From Ziziphus jujuba (taxonomy: Eukaryota > Streptophyta > Magnoliopsida > Rosales > Rhamnaceae): a DNA stretch of 64,000 nucleotides. Made by a program: the position numbers and the translations under genes. The stretch is from the NCBI RefSeq assembly GCF_031755915.1, contig NC_083389.1:1054001-1118000 (forward strand), given 5' to 3'. This document shows, one piece after another, positions 46,750 to 58,131 of this stretch; positions within the stretch are counted from its first letter, which is position 1, and every line of letters begins with the position of its first letter. The notes under the pieces are model-generated. The model was given only the letters and a program-made list of their open reading frames with translations, made no database searches and was not told where the DNA came from.

Positions 46750-47787
46750 ATTAGTATGAATGATACAAAAATAAAATAAATTCTCACTAGATTCACTCCC
46801 TCACGTGTTTCACTCAATTAACAACTCGACACTCATGTTTGCACACTAGTTTCGGCTTTTAACTCTCTTTCGTGCTCACACTCTCTTGCCTTTTTCCTCT
46901 CAATGAATTATCTCAAAGTTCAAATTAAAACACCCAAAAAAACAGCAATTAGATCACAAGTATATTTTAATTAAACTTATCAACAAAACAGTAGCAAAAA
47001 AAATAAAAATAGGCAATACCGAAGGAATTCAACAAAACCTAGTTTTCGGCTTTTCTAGGTAAAATAAAGCAAATTAATGAGAAAACTTTGGAATTTTGAA
47101 GAACTGGACCAGATGGTAATAGATTATGAGTTCAAGAATAAAATTCTAAAAGAAGAAATTCAAATACGAACAAAAATCAAAGAGAAAAAAATATAGAAAA
47201 GTGTTGGTTGTTGGTCTTGTAATTCAAGTTTCGTATCAAATCCTTTAACTAATTTTAATCCAAATAATTTAAGCATTCAAAATTCAAATATCCAACAAAA
47301 TAATTCTCAAGAAACTCAAAATATCACACTCTTTTTTTTTTTTACTCACACAACATAAACAACTGCAGTAGCAAGAATAATTACCAAAATTGCAATTCCA
47401 ACCCCAAAACAAACACCAAACCCATGACCTCCCAATCAAAAATTCAAATTGTGCGATTTTTTTTTTCTTTTTTTTTATATGTTGCTGCAAACCCTTCTTC
47501 TTTTTTTTTTCTTGAATATATGAATGCAAATATTGAAGACTAAAACAGCAAAGGGAAATCAACAAAAACCAAAATTAACAAGAACAATGATGAAAAAAAA
47601 CCAACAAACTAGGAAACAAAAATACAATAAAACTAGGAAACCTAATTCAACTAGGAATGAATTTTTATTTTTTTTTAAGATGCAGAACGTGTATGGGATG
47701 GATGCAACCTTAGCCTAATGCTAAAATTGTAGAATAACACAAAAACAAATAAAGCAAATAAAGATAGATCAAACCTGAACAAAATTT
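46750..47787 (-). other. Untranslated leader of gypsy B
   Basis: About 1 kb between the primer site and gag has no supported frame. It is purine-rich with A and T runs (47330-47345, 47455-47480, 47500-47512), as is common in plant gypsy leaders that hold packaging signals. Confidence 0.5.
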
Positions 47788-47799
47788 GCTCTGATACCA
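47788..47799 (-). other. Primer-binding site of gypsy B
   Basis: On the minus strand TGGTATCAGAGC lies two bases inside the 5' LTR end, a perfect 12-base match to the usual initiator methionine tRNA site. Confidence 0.9.
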
Positions 47800-47801
47800 A
47801 A

Positions 47802-48932
47802 TGATACGAACCTAGGACGACCTGCTCCTAAACCTATATTATATTAGCCCAGATCTAATTATGTTCAAGTTTTAATGGTCACCTCAACTCCTAACCAACC
47901 TACGATTAGAAACCTTGGTATATGATGAAGACGCCACAATAGGGGATGGATGTCCTATTGATAAGTCAAACTAAAACACTCATTCACTAATGGTGTTTTA
48001 GCTGTTCAAAGAGAACAAAGAGAATTCACTCTCACAATTAATTTTCTGTATGAATAATGTACTATTTATTATTGATAAAACAATCCTTTAAATAGGCTGG
48101 AAAATTCACACAATAAACCCTAGAAGACATAAGGAAAATCGGCCATACAATAACCTTTCCTAAAGTGGCCGAATTTCCTACTTTCCTAAATCTAAATTAT
48201 AATTAATTAATTCCTTTATTTTGGATTAGGAAATAATTAATTTACAATGAAAATAATAAAATAAGAACTATTATATGCATAATTTTTCCAGCAAATAAAT
48301 AAATAAAAATCAAAAAGTAATGGTAATTTCCTAAAACAAAAAGTATAATCAAATTAGGAAACTAAAATACTAGCTTTTTAACTAAGTTGAGTTTTACCAT
48401 TCTTTGACCAATTTGAGCTCCAAATCAACTTCAATATGCTTTGTAGGATGCCAAATAAGCTGACCATGAAGTCCCACACGTTGCCCTTGCTTGTAAGAAA
48501 GAGAAAAAACCAACTCAGACAAATACGGTAAAGCCAGCACAAAATATAGTAAAAATAGGCCAATTTGAAGTTGTCCGTATAACCCCTTTTTGAATGCCTT
48601 TGAAGCTGGCTTGACTTGATTCCATATCCTCTTAGACATATGTATTGAGTCCATAAAGTTTTGGAACCATTTCATGCTGCTTGGTGTCCATCTTTTCACC
48701 AAAATCGCTACTCGGGTCCGTATCGGCTTCCACCACTTGGATGCTTAGAATAGGCTTTGTATCTTCAAGTATGGACAAGCTCTGTTGTGAATTGATTACC
48801 CCCTGTATAAATGCTCCTAGGTTGTCCTTAAATCTCTTAATTTGAGCTCTTGTGATTGGTCTGGTCTTAATCCGTATGGGGTCAGCAACCCAGCGGGTTA
48901 TCAATTGAGCGGGCTCGGGCGGAATCACATCA
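47802..48932 (-). repeat. 5' LTR of gypsy B
   Basis: It runs TGATACGAACC to GAATCACATCA, 1131 bases, and is the full-length partner of 43455-44264. Its minus-strand start is open for about 99 codons (48632-48928), with PPEPAQL, RPITRAQIKRFKDNLGAFIQ and further text, the same frame that continues from pol at the 3' LTR. Confidence 0.88.
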
Positions 48933-48937
48933 GTCTA

Positions 48938-49137
48938 CCCATATTAGATAAAGATTTCCTTGTTGTATCTCTTGATTGTTGACAAACTTAGCTTTATCAC
49001 TATAGGTGGTAGCTGCTGCACTTTCAGATATGTACATGCAGGGTTCTAGAACAACCCATTCACGTGTATTTAAATGGTTACCAATACATAACCAAGTAGA
49101 GTCCCTTTTATTTTTTTTATCGCACTTTGTTTTCTTT
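48938..49137 (+). repeat. Copia-3 5' LTR, second piece
   Basis: It follows the second GTCTA and ends with TCTTT (49133-49137), which is the target duplication of copia-4. The last two LTR bases, CA, are at 59187-59188. Confidence 0.7.
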
Positions 49138-50189
49138 CATTGGCGTTTCGTGTGGTTTTGGCTTCACTTGGGCAAGAGTGTTGTACACAAGGTGTTAGTC
49201 TTTTACACAACCTTTAATCCAATTTTTGGTTTGGTGTTTAGGTGTTTTTTGTGTTTGTTTTTGGCATGGTGATGTTATGGTTTGTTAGGATTTTTGTTTT
49301 GAATGAAGAAGAAGAAGATGAAGAAGATGAAGAAGAATAGAAGATGTTAGGGCTCAAAACACCACACTTGACAACACTTTTACATTTTAGTTTATTCATT
49401 TGTTACATTATATAGATACAAAACTTGTCTCACACATGTGAAGTGTGTGTGAGACCAAATGAAAGTCTTTAAATTTCAAAAATGACATATTTCCAAGCAA
49501 AATTCTGATACATAACCGTTCAACCACCAGCTCACATGTAAGTGCACAAATGTGGCACATGTTTGTGAGATTTTGAACTTCAAAAGGCTATCTCCGCTAA
49601 ATCAGGTAATGCTACTTTGACTTGATGGAAGGCTGGGATATCTTCATCCAAATTGCTTGATTTTAACATGTGGCAATTGAAATATTAAGGATGAAATCTA
49701 GAGAATATGAGATCCAAAATAATTGGGTAAGGCCTCCAATTCATCCCAAACCCGTGGGCCATAACTGCTGGAAATCTTAGCAGTTATGCCAACTTGCAAC
49801 CTGCATATCTTGTGCTTCCCAAGTCCTTTTTGAGTCATTCTTTTTGCGATATTTTCTTTTACATGTCTTTTAAAACATATAGAAAAACCATAATCTGGTT
49901 CTAAAAACCCAGAATATTTCAGTGCCAAGAATAGACCTATGTTGCTAGAAACATAATTTCCAGCACATAACCATTTTACAAAACAAAACCAATACCCAAT
50001 AAAGAGACAATTCCTAAGCTAAATACAACGAAACTTAGGCATTCAAAAGGCATTAAAAGGAACATAAAATATAGATATAAATATTTCTTTAAGACATTCA
50101 ACAAATATTTATTGTGAAGAAAGAAAAAGGGTGCAAACCTTGGTGAACTTTGGCTTGCATAAGGTGGTAAGATTACCACCTTTTCAACA
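49138..50189 (-). repeat. 3' LTR of copia-4
   Basis: Aligns by eye along its length with 58132-59181, though the outer end reads CATTGG instead of TGTTGG. It includes a GAA/GAT microsatellite at 49303-49340 and the words GTCTCACACATGTGAAGTGTG. The minus-strand start is TGTTGAAAAGGTGG. Directly next to it, 50190-50200 reads CCAAAGAGGAG on the minus strand, the polypurine tract. Confidence 0.88.
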
Positions 50190-50204
50190 CTCCTCTTTGG
50201 TAAT

Positions 50205-51317
50205 TGATACGAACCTAGGACTACTTGCTCCTAAACCCGTATTATATTAGCTTGATCTTAATTAAGTTCAAGTTCTAATGGAATTGACCTCGACCCCTAA
50301 CCAACTTGTGGTTAGAAACCTTGGTATAATGTAGACGCCACAATAGGGGATGGAAAACCTATTGATAAGTGAAGCTAAAACAACCAATTCTCTAATGGTG
50401 TTTTAGGTGTTCTCAAAGAACAAAGAGATAATTAATGTCACAAGTATTTTTTCAATCAAATCAAGTTTGTATTCTTATTGAAAATAAGTCTTTAAATAGG
50501 CTTTGAAATAAACAAAATAAACCCTAAAAACCCTAGGAAAAACCGGCCACACAATGAAGAGTCCTAGCTTGACCGAATCTTTCCTTTTCCTAATCTAATT
50601 AATTAATTCCCTTATTTTCAATTAGGAATTAATTAATTTTAAAAAAAAAAAAATTTCATAAACTTATTTGTTCAATAAGTAAATAAATACAATTCCAAAA
50701 TTAACGATAGTTTCCTAAAACAAAAAGTAAACACAAATTAAGAAACTAAATATGGTAATTTTCGGCTAGGTTGATAATGACCCTTCTTTGACCAAATTGA
50801 ACTCTAAATCAGCTTCAATAGTCTTTATGGAAGGCCAAAGAAGCTTATTATGAAGTTCCTCATGCTGCCCCTGCTTAGAAATATGAGAAAAGGATAATAT
50901 AGTAAAATACAGTAAAGCCAGCAAAGAATACAGGAAATTTCGGCCTTTCTTCCCCTTGTGCGCAAACCACTATGTTGTTCAGCTTTGAAGCTGCTTTGGC
51001 TGGTTTCTATGACTCATCCACCACATGAATTGAATCCATAAGAATGGGGATCCAATTCATACAACCCAACCTCCATATTGGTACTAAATACGTCACCCGG
51101 GCCCGTTTTAGCTTCTATTGCTTGTATGAGTAAAACAGGCCTTGGTTCTTTAGATATGGACAACCCCTCTTGATTATGACTTATTCATTAGATAAAGACA
51201 GCAAGATTGTCATTGAACTTCTTGGCTTGGGCTATAGTGATCGGCCCCACCTTCATCTATATTGGATCAACACCCCAGTGGGTTGTCGGTTGAATGGTCT
51301 CGGGCGGATTCGCATGA
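50205..51317 (-). repeat. 3' LTR of gypsy C
   Basis: It runs from TGATACGAACCTAGG to GGATTCGCATGA, where the last triplet is mutated from TCA. 1113 bases. The polypurine tract CAAGAGGAGGGGAA follows at 51318-51331 on the minus strand. Confidence 0.85.
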
Positions 51318-52315
51318 TTCCCCTCCTCTTGAAAAGGATTTACCCTCAAATCAAAGTCATCACCTGCAGAAAAAGGAGACAAATCAGCAACATTGAAGGT
51401 GGCACTAACATTATTCTCACCCGGTAGATCAAGTTTGTAGGCATTGTCGTTTATCCTCTCGAAAACTTGAAAAGGTCCATCACCCCTCGGCATGAGTTTT
51501 GATTTCCTTTGTTCGGGAAATCTTTCTTTCCTCAAATACAGCCATACCCAATCTCTAGGTTCAAAGACCATTGGTTTTTGGCCATGATTAGCCACCTTTG
51601 CATATTGCTCGGTCCTCCTCTCAATATTTGCCTTTGTCTTCTCGTGAATCTGTTTTACAAAATCAGTTTTTTGTTTTCCATCTAGATTAGAACGCTCACT
51701 CAAAGGTAAATGTGTTAGATCTAATGGAGTCAAAAGATTAAAACCATAAAAAATTTCAAATGGTGTATATTTAGTAGCTAAATGTAAAGACCTATTATAA
51801 GCAAATTCAACATGTGGCAAACATTCTTCCCAAGTTCTTAAATTTCTACTAATTAAAGCACGTAACAAAGCAGACAAGGTTCTATTCACAACTTCGGTTT
51901 GCCCATCTGTTTGTGGGTGGCAAGTAGTTGAAAATAAAAGCTTAGTACTTAACTTTGCCCACAAAAGTTTCCAAAAATAACTTAAGAACTTAGCATCCCT
52001 ATCCGAAACAATAGTTCTTGGCATTCCATGCAATCTCACAATTTCCTTGAAAAATAAATTAGCAGCATTGGATGCATCATCAGTTTTATTACATGCAATA
52101 AAATGTGTGATCTTAGAAAACCTATCTACTACAACAAATATTGAATCCTTACCTATCCTTAACCTAGGCAAACCAAGAATAAAATCCCTAGACAAATGTA
52201 CCCAAGGATAGGTAGGAATCGGCAAAGGCTTGTACAATCCATGCGGCTTCAATGTTGATTTTGTTTTTCGGCACTTCAAACATCTTTCACAAATTCTCTC
52301 AACATCTCTCCTCAT
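51257..52315 (-). pseudogene. Gypsy C integrase, long open frame
   Basis: 352 codons are open. The N-terminal zinc domain end [12 protein letters not shown] is present. The core has SRDFILGLP (first Asp), [13 protein letters not shown] (second Asp, intact here) and [15 protein letters not shown] (Glu). The C-terminal part has [20 protein letters not shown] and [19 protein letters not shown], and the frame crosses the purine tract into the LTR to HWGVDPI before a stop. A stop just upstream at about 52318-52325 separates it from RNase H, so the polyprotein is broken, but the catalytic triad is complete. Confidence 0.9.
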
Positions 52316-52329
52316 GTTAAGCTAATAAA

Positions 52330-53291
52330 AATGTTCTTGCAACAAGGATAAAGTTTTAAAAACACCAAAATGACCCATTAAACCACCCCCATGTCCTTCC
52401 CAAACCAATAATTCCCCAATGCTACAATTAGGCACAGAAAGTTTGTTTTTCTTAAACAAATACCCCTCAAATATGTAAAATTTATTAAATCCATGTTTCA
52501 AACAGGTTCTAAAAATTTCTCCAAAGTCACTATCATGCTCATAAAGTTATTTCAATTATTCAAATCCAAGTAATCTAGCATCTAAGTTAGAAAAGAGTAC
52601 ATACCTTTGCGATAATGCATCGGCAACCACATTTTCCTTATCTTTTTTGTAGCGGATCACATATGGAAAGGTTTCAATAAATTCAATCCACTTGGTATGC
52701 CTTTGGTTGAGCTTTTCTTCACCCTTAATATGCTTCAAAGACTCATGATCCGTATGAATCACAAACTCCTTTGGCATGAGATAATGCTGCCACTTCTCCA
52801 AAGCCCTCACCAAAGCATGCATTTCTTTGTCATATGCCGAGTAGTTTAGTGCAGCTCCATTTAATTTTTCACTAAAGTAGGCTATGGGTCTCCCTTCTTG
52901 CATTAAGACAGCTCCAATACCTACACCCGAAGCATCACACTCAATTTCAAAAGTCTTAGAAAAAATTGGCAAAACTAATAAAGGTGCATTACATAAATTT
53001 TCTTTCAACAAATTAAAAGATTTTTCTTGTACTTCCCCCCATTTAAAACCAACATTCTTCTTGAGGACTTCATTCAAAGGTGCGGCTATGGTGCTAAAAT
53101 CCTTGACAAATCTTCTATAAAAACTTGCCAAGCCATGGAAACTTCTCACTTGGGGGATTGTTGTAGGAACCGGCCACTCTTTAATTGCTTGCACTTTAGC
53201 TTGATCCACTTTGATTCCTGCAGCACTTACTACAAATCCTAGAAAAACAAGCTCATCTTAGCAAAAAACACATTTTTTAATGTTAGCAAAC
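52330..53291 (-). pseudogene. Gypsy C reverse transcriptase end, RNase H and linker
   Basis: From right to left it begins at the thumb of reverse transcriptase (AAGI...[18 protein letters not shown]) and reads [17 protein letters not shown], then RNase H ([60 protein letters not shown]). It ends near 52556 with a stop before the linker, which continues to about 52330. The palm with YFDD is absent because gypsy D and a deletion cut the gene at 53291. Confidence 0.88.
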
Positions 53292-54119
53292 TGATACGAA
53301 CCTAGGACGACCTGCTCCTAAACCCGTATTATATTAGCCCGGATCTTTAATTAAGTTCAAGTTCTAATGGAATGGACCTCAACCCCTAACCAACCTGTGG
53401 TTAGAAACCTTGGTATAATGTAGACGCCACAATAGGGGATGGAAAACCTATTGATAAGTCAAGCTAAAACAACCAATTCTCTAATGGTGTTTTAGGTGTT
53501 CTCAAAGAACAAAGAGATAATTATTCTCACAAGTATTTTTTTAAACAAATCAAAGTTTCAAAGTTATCTTATTAATGAAAAATAAGCCTTTAAATAGGCT
53601 TTGAAAGAAACAAAAATAAACCCTAAAAACCCTAGGAAAAACCGGCCACACAATGAAGAAGTCTACCTTGGCCGAAACTTTCCTTTTCCTAAACTAATTT
53701 GGATTAATTAATTCCTTTATTTTTGAATTAGGAATTAATTAATTTACAATGAAAATAATAAAATAAAAACTTTCCTAAAATTATTTGTCCAGAGAATAAA
53801 TAAATAAAAACTAAAAATAATGGTAGTTCCTAAAAACAAAAAGTAGAATAAAATTAGGAAACTAAAATACTAGCTTTTTGACCAAATTGACTTTGACCAA
53901 TCTTTGACCAAATTGAGCTCCAAATCAGCTTCAATATACTTTGTAGGATGCCAAATAAGCTTATGGTGAAGTTCCTCACGTTGCCCTTGCTTGGAAGTAT
54001 GAGAAAAGGCTAATACAGTAAAGCCAGCAAGGAATACAGCAAATCCGGCCTTTCCTTCTCCTTGTGCGCAAACCACCTTGTTGGTCGGCTTTGAAGCTGC
54101 TTTGGCTGGTTTCTATGAC

Positions 54120-54611
54120 TCATCCTCCATATGAATTGAACCCATAAGGATGGGATTCCAATTCATACAACCCAGCCTCTTTATTATCACCAAAACCGTC
54201 ACCCGACCCTGTTTTGGCTTTTATTGCTTGTATGAGTAAAACAGGCCTTGGTTCTTTAGATGTGGCCAACCCCTCTTGACTATGACTTATTCCTTGTATG
54301 AAGACAGCAAGATTTTCCTTCAACGTCTTGGCTTGGGCCCTAGTGATCGGTCCCACCTTCATCCGTAACGGATCGGCACCCCAGCGGGTTGTCGGTTGTA
54401 TGGGTTCGGGCGGATTCGCATCATTCCCCTCCTCTTGAAAAGGATTTGTCCTCAAATCGAAGTCATCACCTGCAGCAAAAGGAGACAAATCAGCAACATT
54501 TAAGGTAGCACTAACATTATACTCACCCGGTAGATCAAGTTTGTAGGCATTGTCGTTTATCCTCTCCAAAACTTGGAAAGGTCCATCACCCCTCGGCATG
54601 AGTTTTGATTT
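54120..54611 (-). pseudogene. Gypsy D integrase C-terminus with LTR-encoded tail
   Basis: The frame reads [20 protein letters not shown], then [38 protein letters not shown] across the purine tract, and WGADPLRMKVGPITRAQAKT within the LTR. It then runs open about 100 codons into the LTR and ends NSYGG at 54120. This is the longest intact LTR-encoded tail in the family here and shows that the LTR start is coding. Confidence 0.8.
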
Positions 54612-54803
54612 CCTTTGTTCGGCTATATATTTGAATGTCATCAAAATAAACAACCACAAATTTACCAATAAATGGACGCATTACATGATTCATAAGCCTC
54701 ATGAAAGTACTAGGTGCATTGGATAATCCAAAAGGCATAACTAACCATTCATACAGCCCATATTTAGTTTTGAATGCGGTTTTCCATTCATCACATTCTT
54801 TAT
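54612..54803 (-). pseudogene. Gypsy D reverse transcriptase palm fragment
   Basis: It reads [40 protein letters not shown] and the active-site block [11 protein letters not shown]. It is fused by deletion at TTCGG to the integrase end on one side and to LTR sequence on the other. Confidence 0.85.
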
Positions 54804-55283
54804 GAAGTTTATTAAGTTCCTCATGCTGCCCCTGCTTAGAAATATGAGAAAAGGATAATATAGTAAAATACAGTAAAGCCAGCAAAGAATACAGCAAATT
54901 TTGGCCTTGCTTCCCCTTGTGAGCAAACCACTATGTTGTTCGGCTTTGAAGCTACTTTAGCTGGTTTCTATGACTCATCCACCATATGAATTGAACGTAT
55001 AAGAATGGGGATCCAATTCATACAATCCGACCTCCATATTGGTACTAAAAACGTCATCCGGGCCCGTTTTGGCTTCTATTGCTTGTATGAGTAAAACAGG
55101 CAATGGTTATTTTGATATGGACAACCCCTCTTGATTATGACTGAGTCCTTGGATAAATACAGCAAGATTTTACTTGAAATTCTTGGCTTGGGCTCTAGTG
55201 ACTGGCCCCACCTTCATATGTATTAGATCAACACCCCAGTGGGTTGTTGATTGAACGGTCTTGGGTGGATTCGCATCAGTAAT

Positions 55284-55885
55284 CTTGCTAGAGACATTAA
55301 GCAGAGTCCTCAGTGCCTAAAATCTAGTCTTTCTAATTGGCTTTATGAACACATCCACAAGGTTCTCCTCCGAATTTATACATTCCAAAGAAACTTATCC
55401 AAGATCTTCAAACTCCATCAAGGAATCATATTTCACCATAATATGTTTTGTTCTTCCATGTTGTACCAGATTCTTGGCTATTGAAATTGTTGAAGTGTTG
55501 TCACATTTGATGGTGGTTAGACTTCTCAAGCATGACCAAGATCTCCCATCAATTTCCTTAACCATATACATGGGTTTGCACAAGTTGACCAAGCAATGTA
55601 TTCGGCTTTCATGGTACGTTGAGCCATTGTGCTTTGCTTTTTTGCGTTCCATGAAAAAGGACCACTCCCAAGTGAAAATAATTAGCCCAAAGTACTCCTC
55701 ATATCATCAATACAGCTCACCCAACCACTATCTGAATAGCCAACAAGCTTTAACTCATCATTTGCTTTATACCAAACTTCATAATCACTACTACCTTTAA
55801 GATACCTAAGAACTCTTTTGGCACCTCTAAGATGAGTTGGGGGGAGGGGGTGCTTGCATGTATCTTGAAGGTGCACACACGGCAT
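55284..55885 (-). pseudogene. Copia-4 RNase H
   Basis: From the right, LRGAKRVLRYLKGSSDYEVW, then KLVGYSDSGWVSCIDDMRST; after a frame break near 55680, HNGSTYHESRIHCLVNL, and then KCDNTSTISIAKNLVQHGRT with KHIMVKYDSL (55400-55475). This matches the copia RNase H order, including the CDN and GRTKHI blocks. Its remaining tail runs to the gypsy C insertion at 55283. Confidence 0.82.
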
Positions 55886-56432
55886 ACATAATATCTGACC
55901 TAGATGGGCACATATAAAGCAAACTACGAATTAGGGATCGATAAGGAGTAGGATTTACCTTCGGTGTGCCATTCTCCTTTTGGTACTTCTCTACTTGGAT
56001 CATTAGAATGCTCATCGGATTGCAATCTTCAAGATTAAACTTCTTCAAGAGATCCTTGATATACTTTTCCTGTGTCATAAATATTCCTCTTTGGCATTGC
56101 ATTATTTCCACACAAAGGAAGTAATTCATAAGACCCAAGCTAGACATCTCAAACTCCTCCTCAAGTTCATGCCTTAGCTTATCCAAATTTCTTAGGTGCT
56201 CATGGGTAACTAACAAGTCATCCACATACAAAAAGAACACTACCATGGTTCCTTCAATCCTCACATACGTGGGTTCATTTTGGCTCCTCCTAATAAAGCC
56301 ATGTCCAAGCAAGTAGCTATCAATCCTTAAGCACTTCAAGGTGGACGTGCTTTGATTTTCAACCATTTTCTTAAATTCCATAAACTTTTCACAAATTTTT
56401 GATATGTATGTGAGAAAATAAACCCAACACAT
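55827..56432 (-). pseudogene. Copia-4 integrase core fused by deletion to reverse transcriptase
   Basis: The 201-codon open frame starts in the integrase core (YISKICEKFMEFKKMVENQ, then LKCLRID) and jumps at about 56330 directly to the reverse transcriptase palm (SYLLGHGFIRRSQNEPTYVR, then FFLYVDDLLVTHEHLRNL). DLLKKFNLEDCNPMSILM and YRSLIRSLLYMCPSRSDIMY follow. The Glu part of integrase and the finger region of reverse transcriptase are deleted, so the open frame is a chimera with no possible complete activity. Confidence 0.85.
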
Positions 56433-57110
56433 CCTAGAATAGTCATCAATGAAGGTAAGAAACTATCTACAACCATTCAAAGAAAACACTCTCGTAGGAC
56501 CACACACATCCGAATGAACAAGTTATAACTTCTCCTTGGCTCTCCATGCACCGGTTTTAGGAGATGGAAACCTAGTAGACTTTCCAAGTTAACAAACATC
56601 ACACACATTTTTAAGATCATCAATTAAAGGCATATCATTCACCAAAGCATTAACTAGAGTAACTAAGCATTTTACGCCAAAGTTGAGAAATGGACTCAAC
56701 TTTACGTTTGAAAGCTTGTTCACTATTTAGTAAATTCAACCTTTTATCCTTCAAGGCAACTTTAAACACCTCATTTCCAAAACCATCCAAAATCAAACAA
56801 CCATCATAACAAAAGTTCAAAACATATCCCTTTTCAACCAATTATGCAACATTCAACAAGTTTTTAGACAATGAAGGCGCATATAGAACATTTCGGATAA
56901 GTTTTGTACCTTTATCGATGTTCAATGAGATGTCTGCTTTTCCTTCTATATCCATGAAGCTTCCATTCCCAATCTTCACCCTTTTCTTGTAGGATCGGTC
57001 AAGCTCCACAAAGTTGGATTATTCAAAAGTCATAGGGTGTGAGCAACCACTATTTACCAACCAACCAAGACCACTACTTGTAGCTTTAAGCATGTAACCA
57101 CATATAAAGT
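56433..57110 (-). pseudogene. Copia-4 protease-side, pre-integrase and integrase N-terminal regions
   Basis: The right part holds the pre-integrase block VEKGYVLNFCYDGCLILDG, then EVFKVALKDKRLNLL and SISQLWRKML (56660-56850). After a break it holds the integrase start STRFPSPKTGAWRAKEKL, then LVHSDVCGPTRVFSLNGC (56480-56580). The zinc-binding His/Cys residues before it are damaged. The protease active-site triplet is not clearly readable near 57050. Confidence 0.7.
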
Positions 57111-57960
57111 CTCAACCTCATCATTTACCACATTTGCTTGTTGCCTTCCTTACTTGCATACTTTACCAAGATGTCCTCTTTGTCCACACATCTCATAAGT
57201 TGCATTCGGTCTGCAACAACACTTGTTTGGTGCATGTCCATACTCCTTGCAATGGGGGCATGGTGGATAACCTCCATGGTTTTGTCGCTATCCTCCTTGT
57301 TGTTGCCTTGCATTGTTGTTATTGTTTAAATTGTTGTTGTTGCTGTTAAAACCTCCATAATCGGTTCCTCCTTTGTTCTATTCTTGTTCTTTTTATTCTT
57401 TTTTGCTTTGACTATGCATAAAAGTACTTTCCAAAGACTCCTCTTTTCTTATGGCTCTTCTTTGTTCGATTGCTTGGAGGGCATTGATAAGCTCACTCAA
57501 AGTAATCTCCTTGATTCCTCAAAGGAAGAAATCTTAGCTTCAAACGTTTTTGGGAAAGTTCACTAATACCTTCTATACAACCCTTTGGTCGGTCAATGGT
57601 TCTCCAAGACATGATTATCTAGTCCTAGTGCTTCCTTGAAATTCTTCTTGCAACTCTAACCAAACTTCTCTAGTACTTGTACAAGACATGATTATAGTGA
57701 AGATTGAGTCACTCACCAAAGAATGGGGGGCTGTCAAGGCTTTGAATCCTATGGCTATCTCGGTCTCACATGCAAGTTTTTGTGTTGTGTGGTATTTGCT
57801 CTCAACTCCTCAACTTCATTGCCTTCTTCTTCACATCCTAAAGTCCAAAAGCGTGTAGCTAGGCTTTCATCTTTATGCTCCAAAAGGAGTAATTTTGGCC
57901 TTCAAATTTTGGTGGAGTGGGTGGTGCAAAACTTTAAGAAGCCATGACACAATAACATAT
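57111..57960 (-). pseudogene. Copia-4 gag with two zinc knuckles
   Basis: On the minus strand CPHCKEYGHAPNKC (near 57225-57266) is a complete CX2CX4HX4C knuckle. A second follows at 57158-57200 as YEMCGQRGHLGKVC, its first Cys changed to Tyr. Upstream are an asparagine-rich stretch (57310-57350) and a gag body with several frame breaks back to a start near 57940. Gag with two knuckles is seen in some plant copia lineages. Not functional. Confidence 0.75.
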
Positions 57961-58119
57961 TTCAAAGAAAGTAGCTCTTAGGTTGGATTTTTTGTGAGTT
58001 TTCTAGCTATATTTTTATACCATTTCAAACCAAAAATGAAAGGAATAAAATAGGGGGTTCTCCCACAAGAAAATAGGCTAGAAAGAAAGCTCAAAAGGTC
58101 CCTCAATGGTTCAAACAAA

Positions 58120-58131
58120 GTTCTGATACCA
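58120..58131 (-). other. Primer-binding site of copia-4
   Basis: The minus strand reads TGGTATCAGAAC directly after the LTR end ...CTCCAACA. It differs by one base from the initiator methionine tRNA site and fixes the element's orientation. Confidence 0.88.

Larger units (their letters stand above)
43455..48932 (-). mobile_element. Gypsy B: minus-strand element with gag but scrambled pol
   Basis: Two LTRs of the gypsy A family flank 3.5 kb of internal DNA, and the 5-base duplication GTCTA lies on both sides (43450-43454 and 48933-48937), so the element is complete at both ends. The internal region keeps the primer site, a leader, most of gag and protease, but only scraps of pol. It would have relied on enzymes of a relative. 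Confidence 0.92.
53292..54803 (-). mobile_element. Gypsy D: remnant (3' LTR plus deleted interior) inside gypsy C
   Basis: A full LTR (53292-54423, TGATACGAACC to GGATTCGCATCA), the purine tract (54424-54437) and 365 bases of interior remain. The LTR variants (CACGTTGCCCTTGCTTGGAAG) match gypsy A more than C, so D is a separate insertion. The interior jumps at TTCGG (about 54612) from the integrase C-terminal region to reverse transcriptase, and at about 54803 into the LTR remnant of C. The 5' end of D and its target duplication partner are lost. Confidence 0.82.
50205..55278 (-). mobile_element. Gypsy C: minus-strand element inserted at the copia-4 purine tract, hosting gypsy D
   Basis: The 5-base duplication GTAAT lies at 50200-50204 and 55279-55283. 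The left LTR is complete. The right end is a 475-base LTR remnant (54804-55278) that shares diagnostic variants with the left LTR, such as CATGCTGCCCCTGCTTAGAA and the duplicated AGTAAAATACAGTAAAGCC, so both belong to one element. Between them are C integrase, RNase H and reverse transcriptase end, then gypsy D. Gag, protease, most of reverse transcriptase and the primer site are deleted. Confidence 0.88.

Noticed and set aside
57134..57349. Cysteine-rich plus-strand open frame
   Set aside because: It is the complement of the copia-4 gag knuckle region, which explains its cysteine content.
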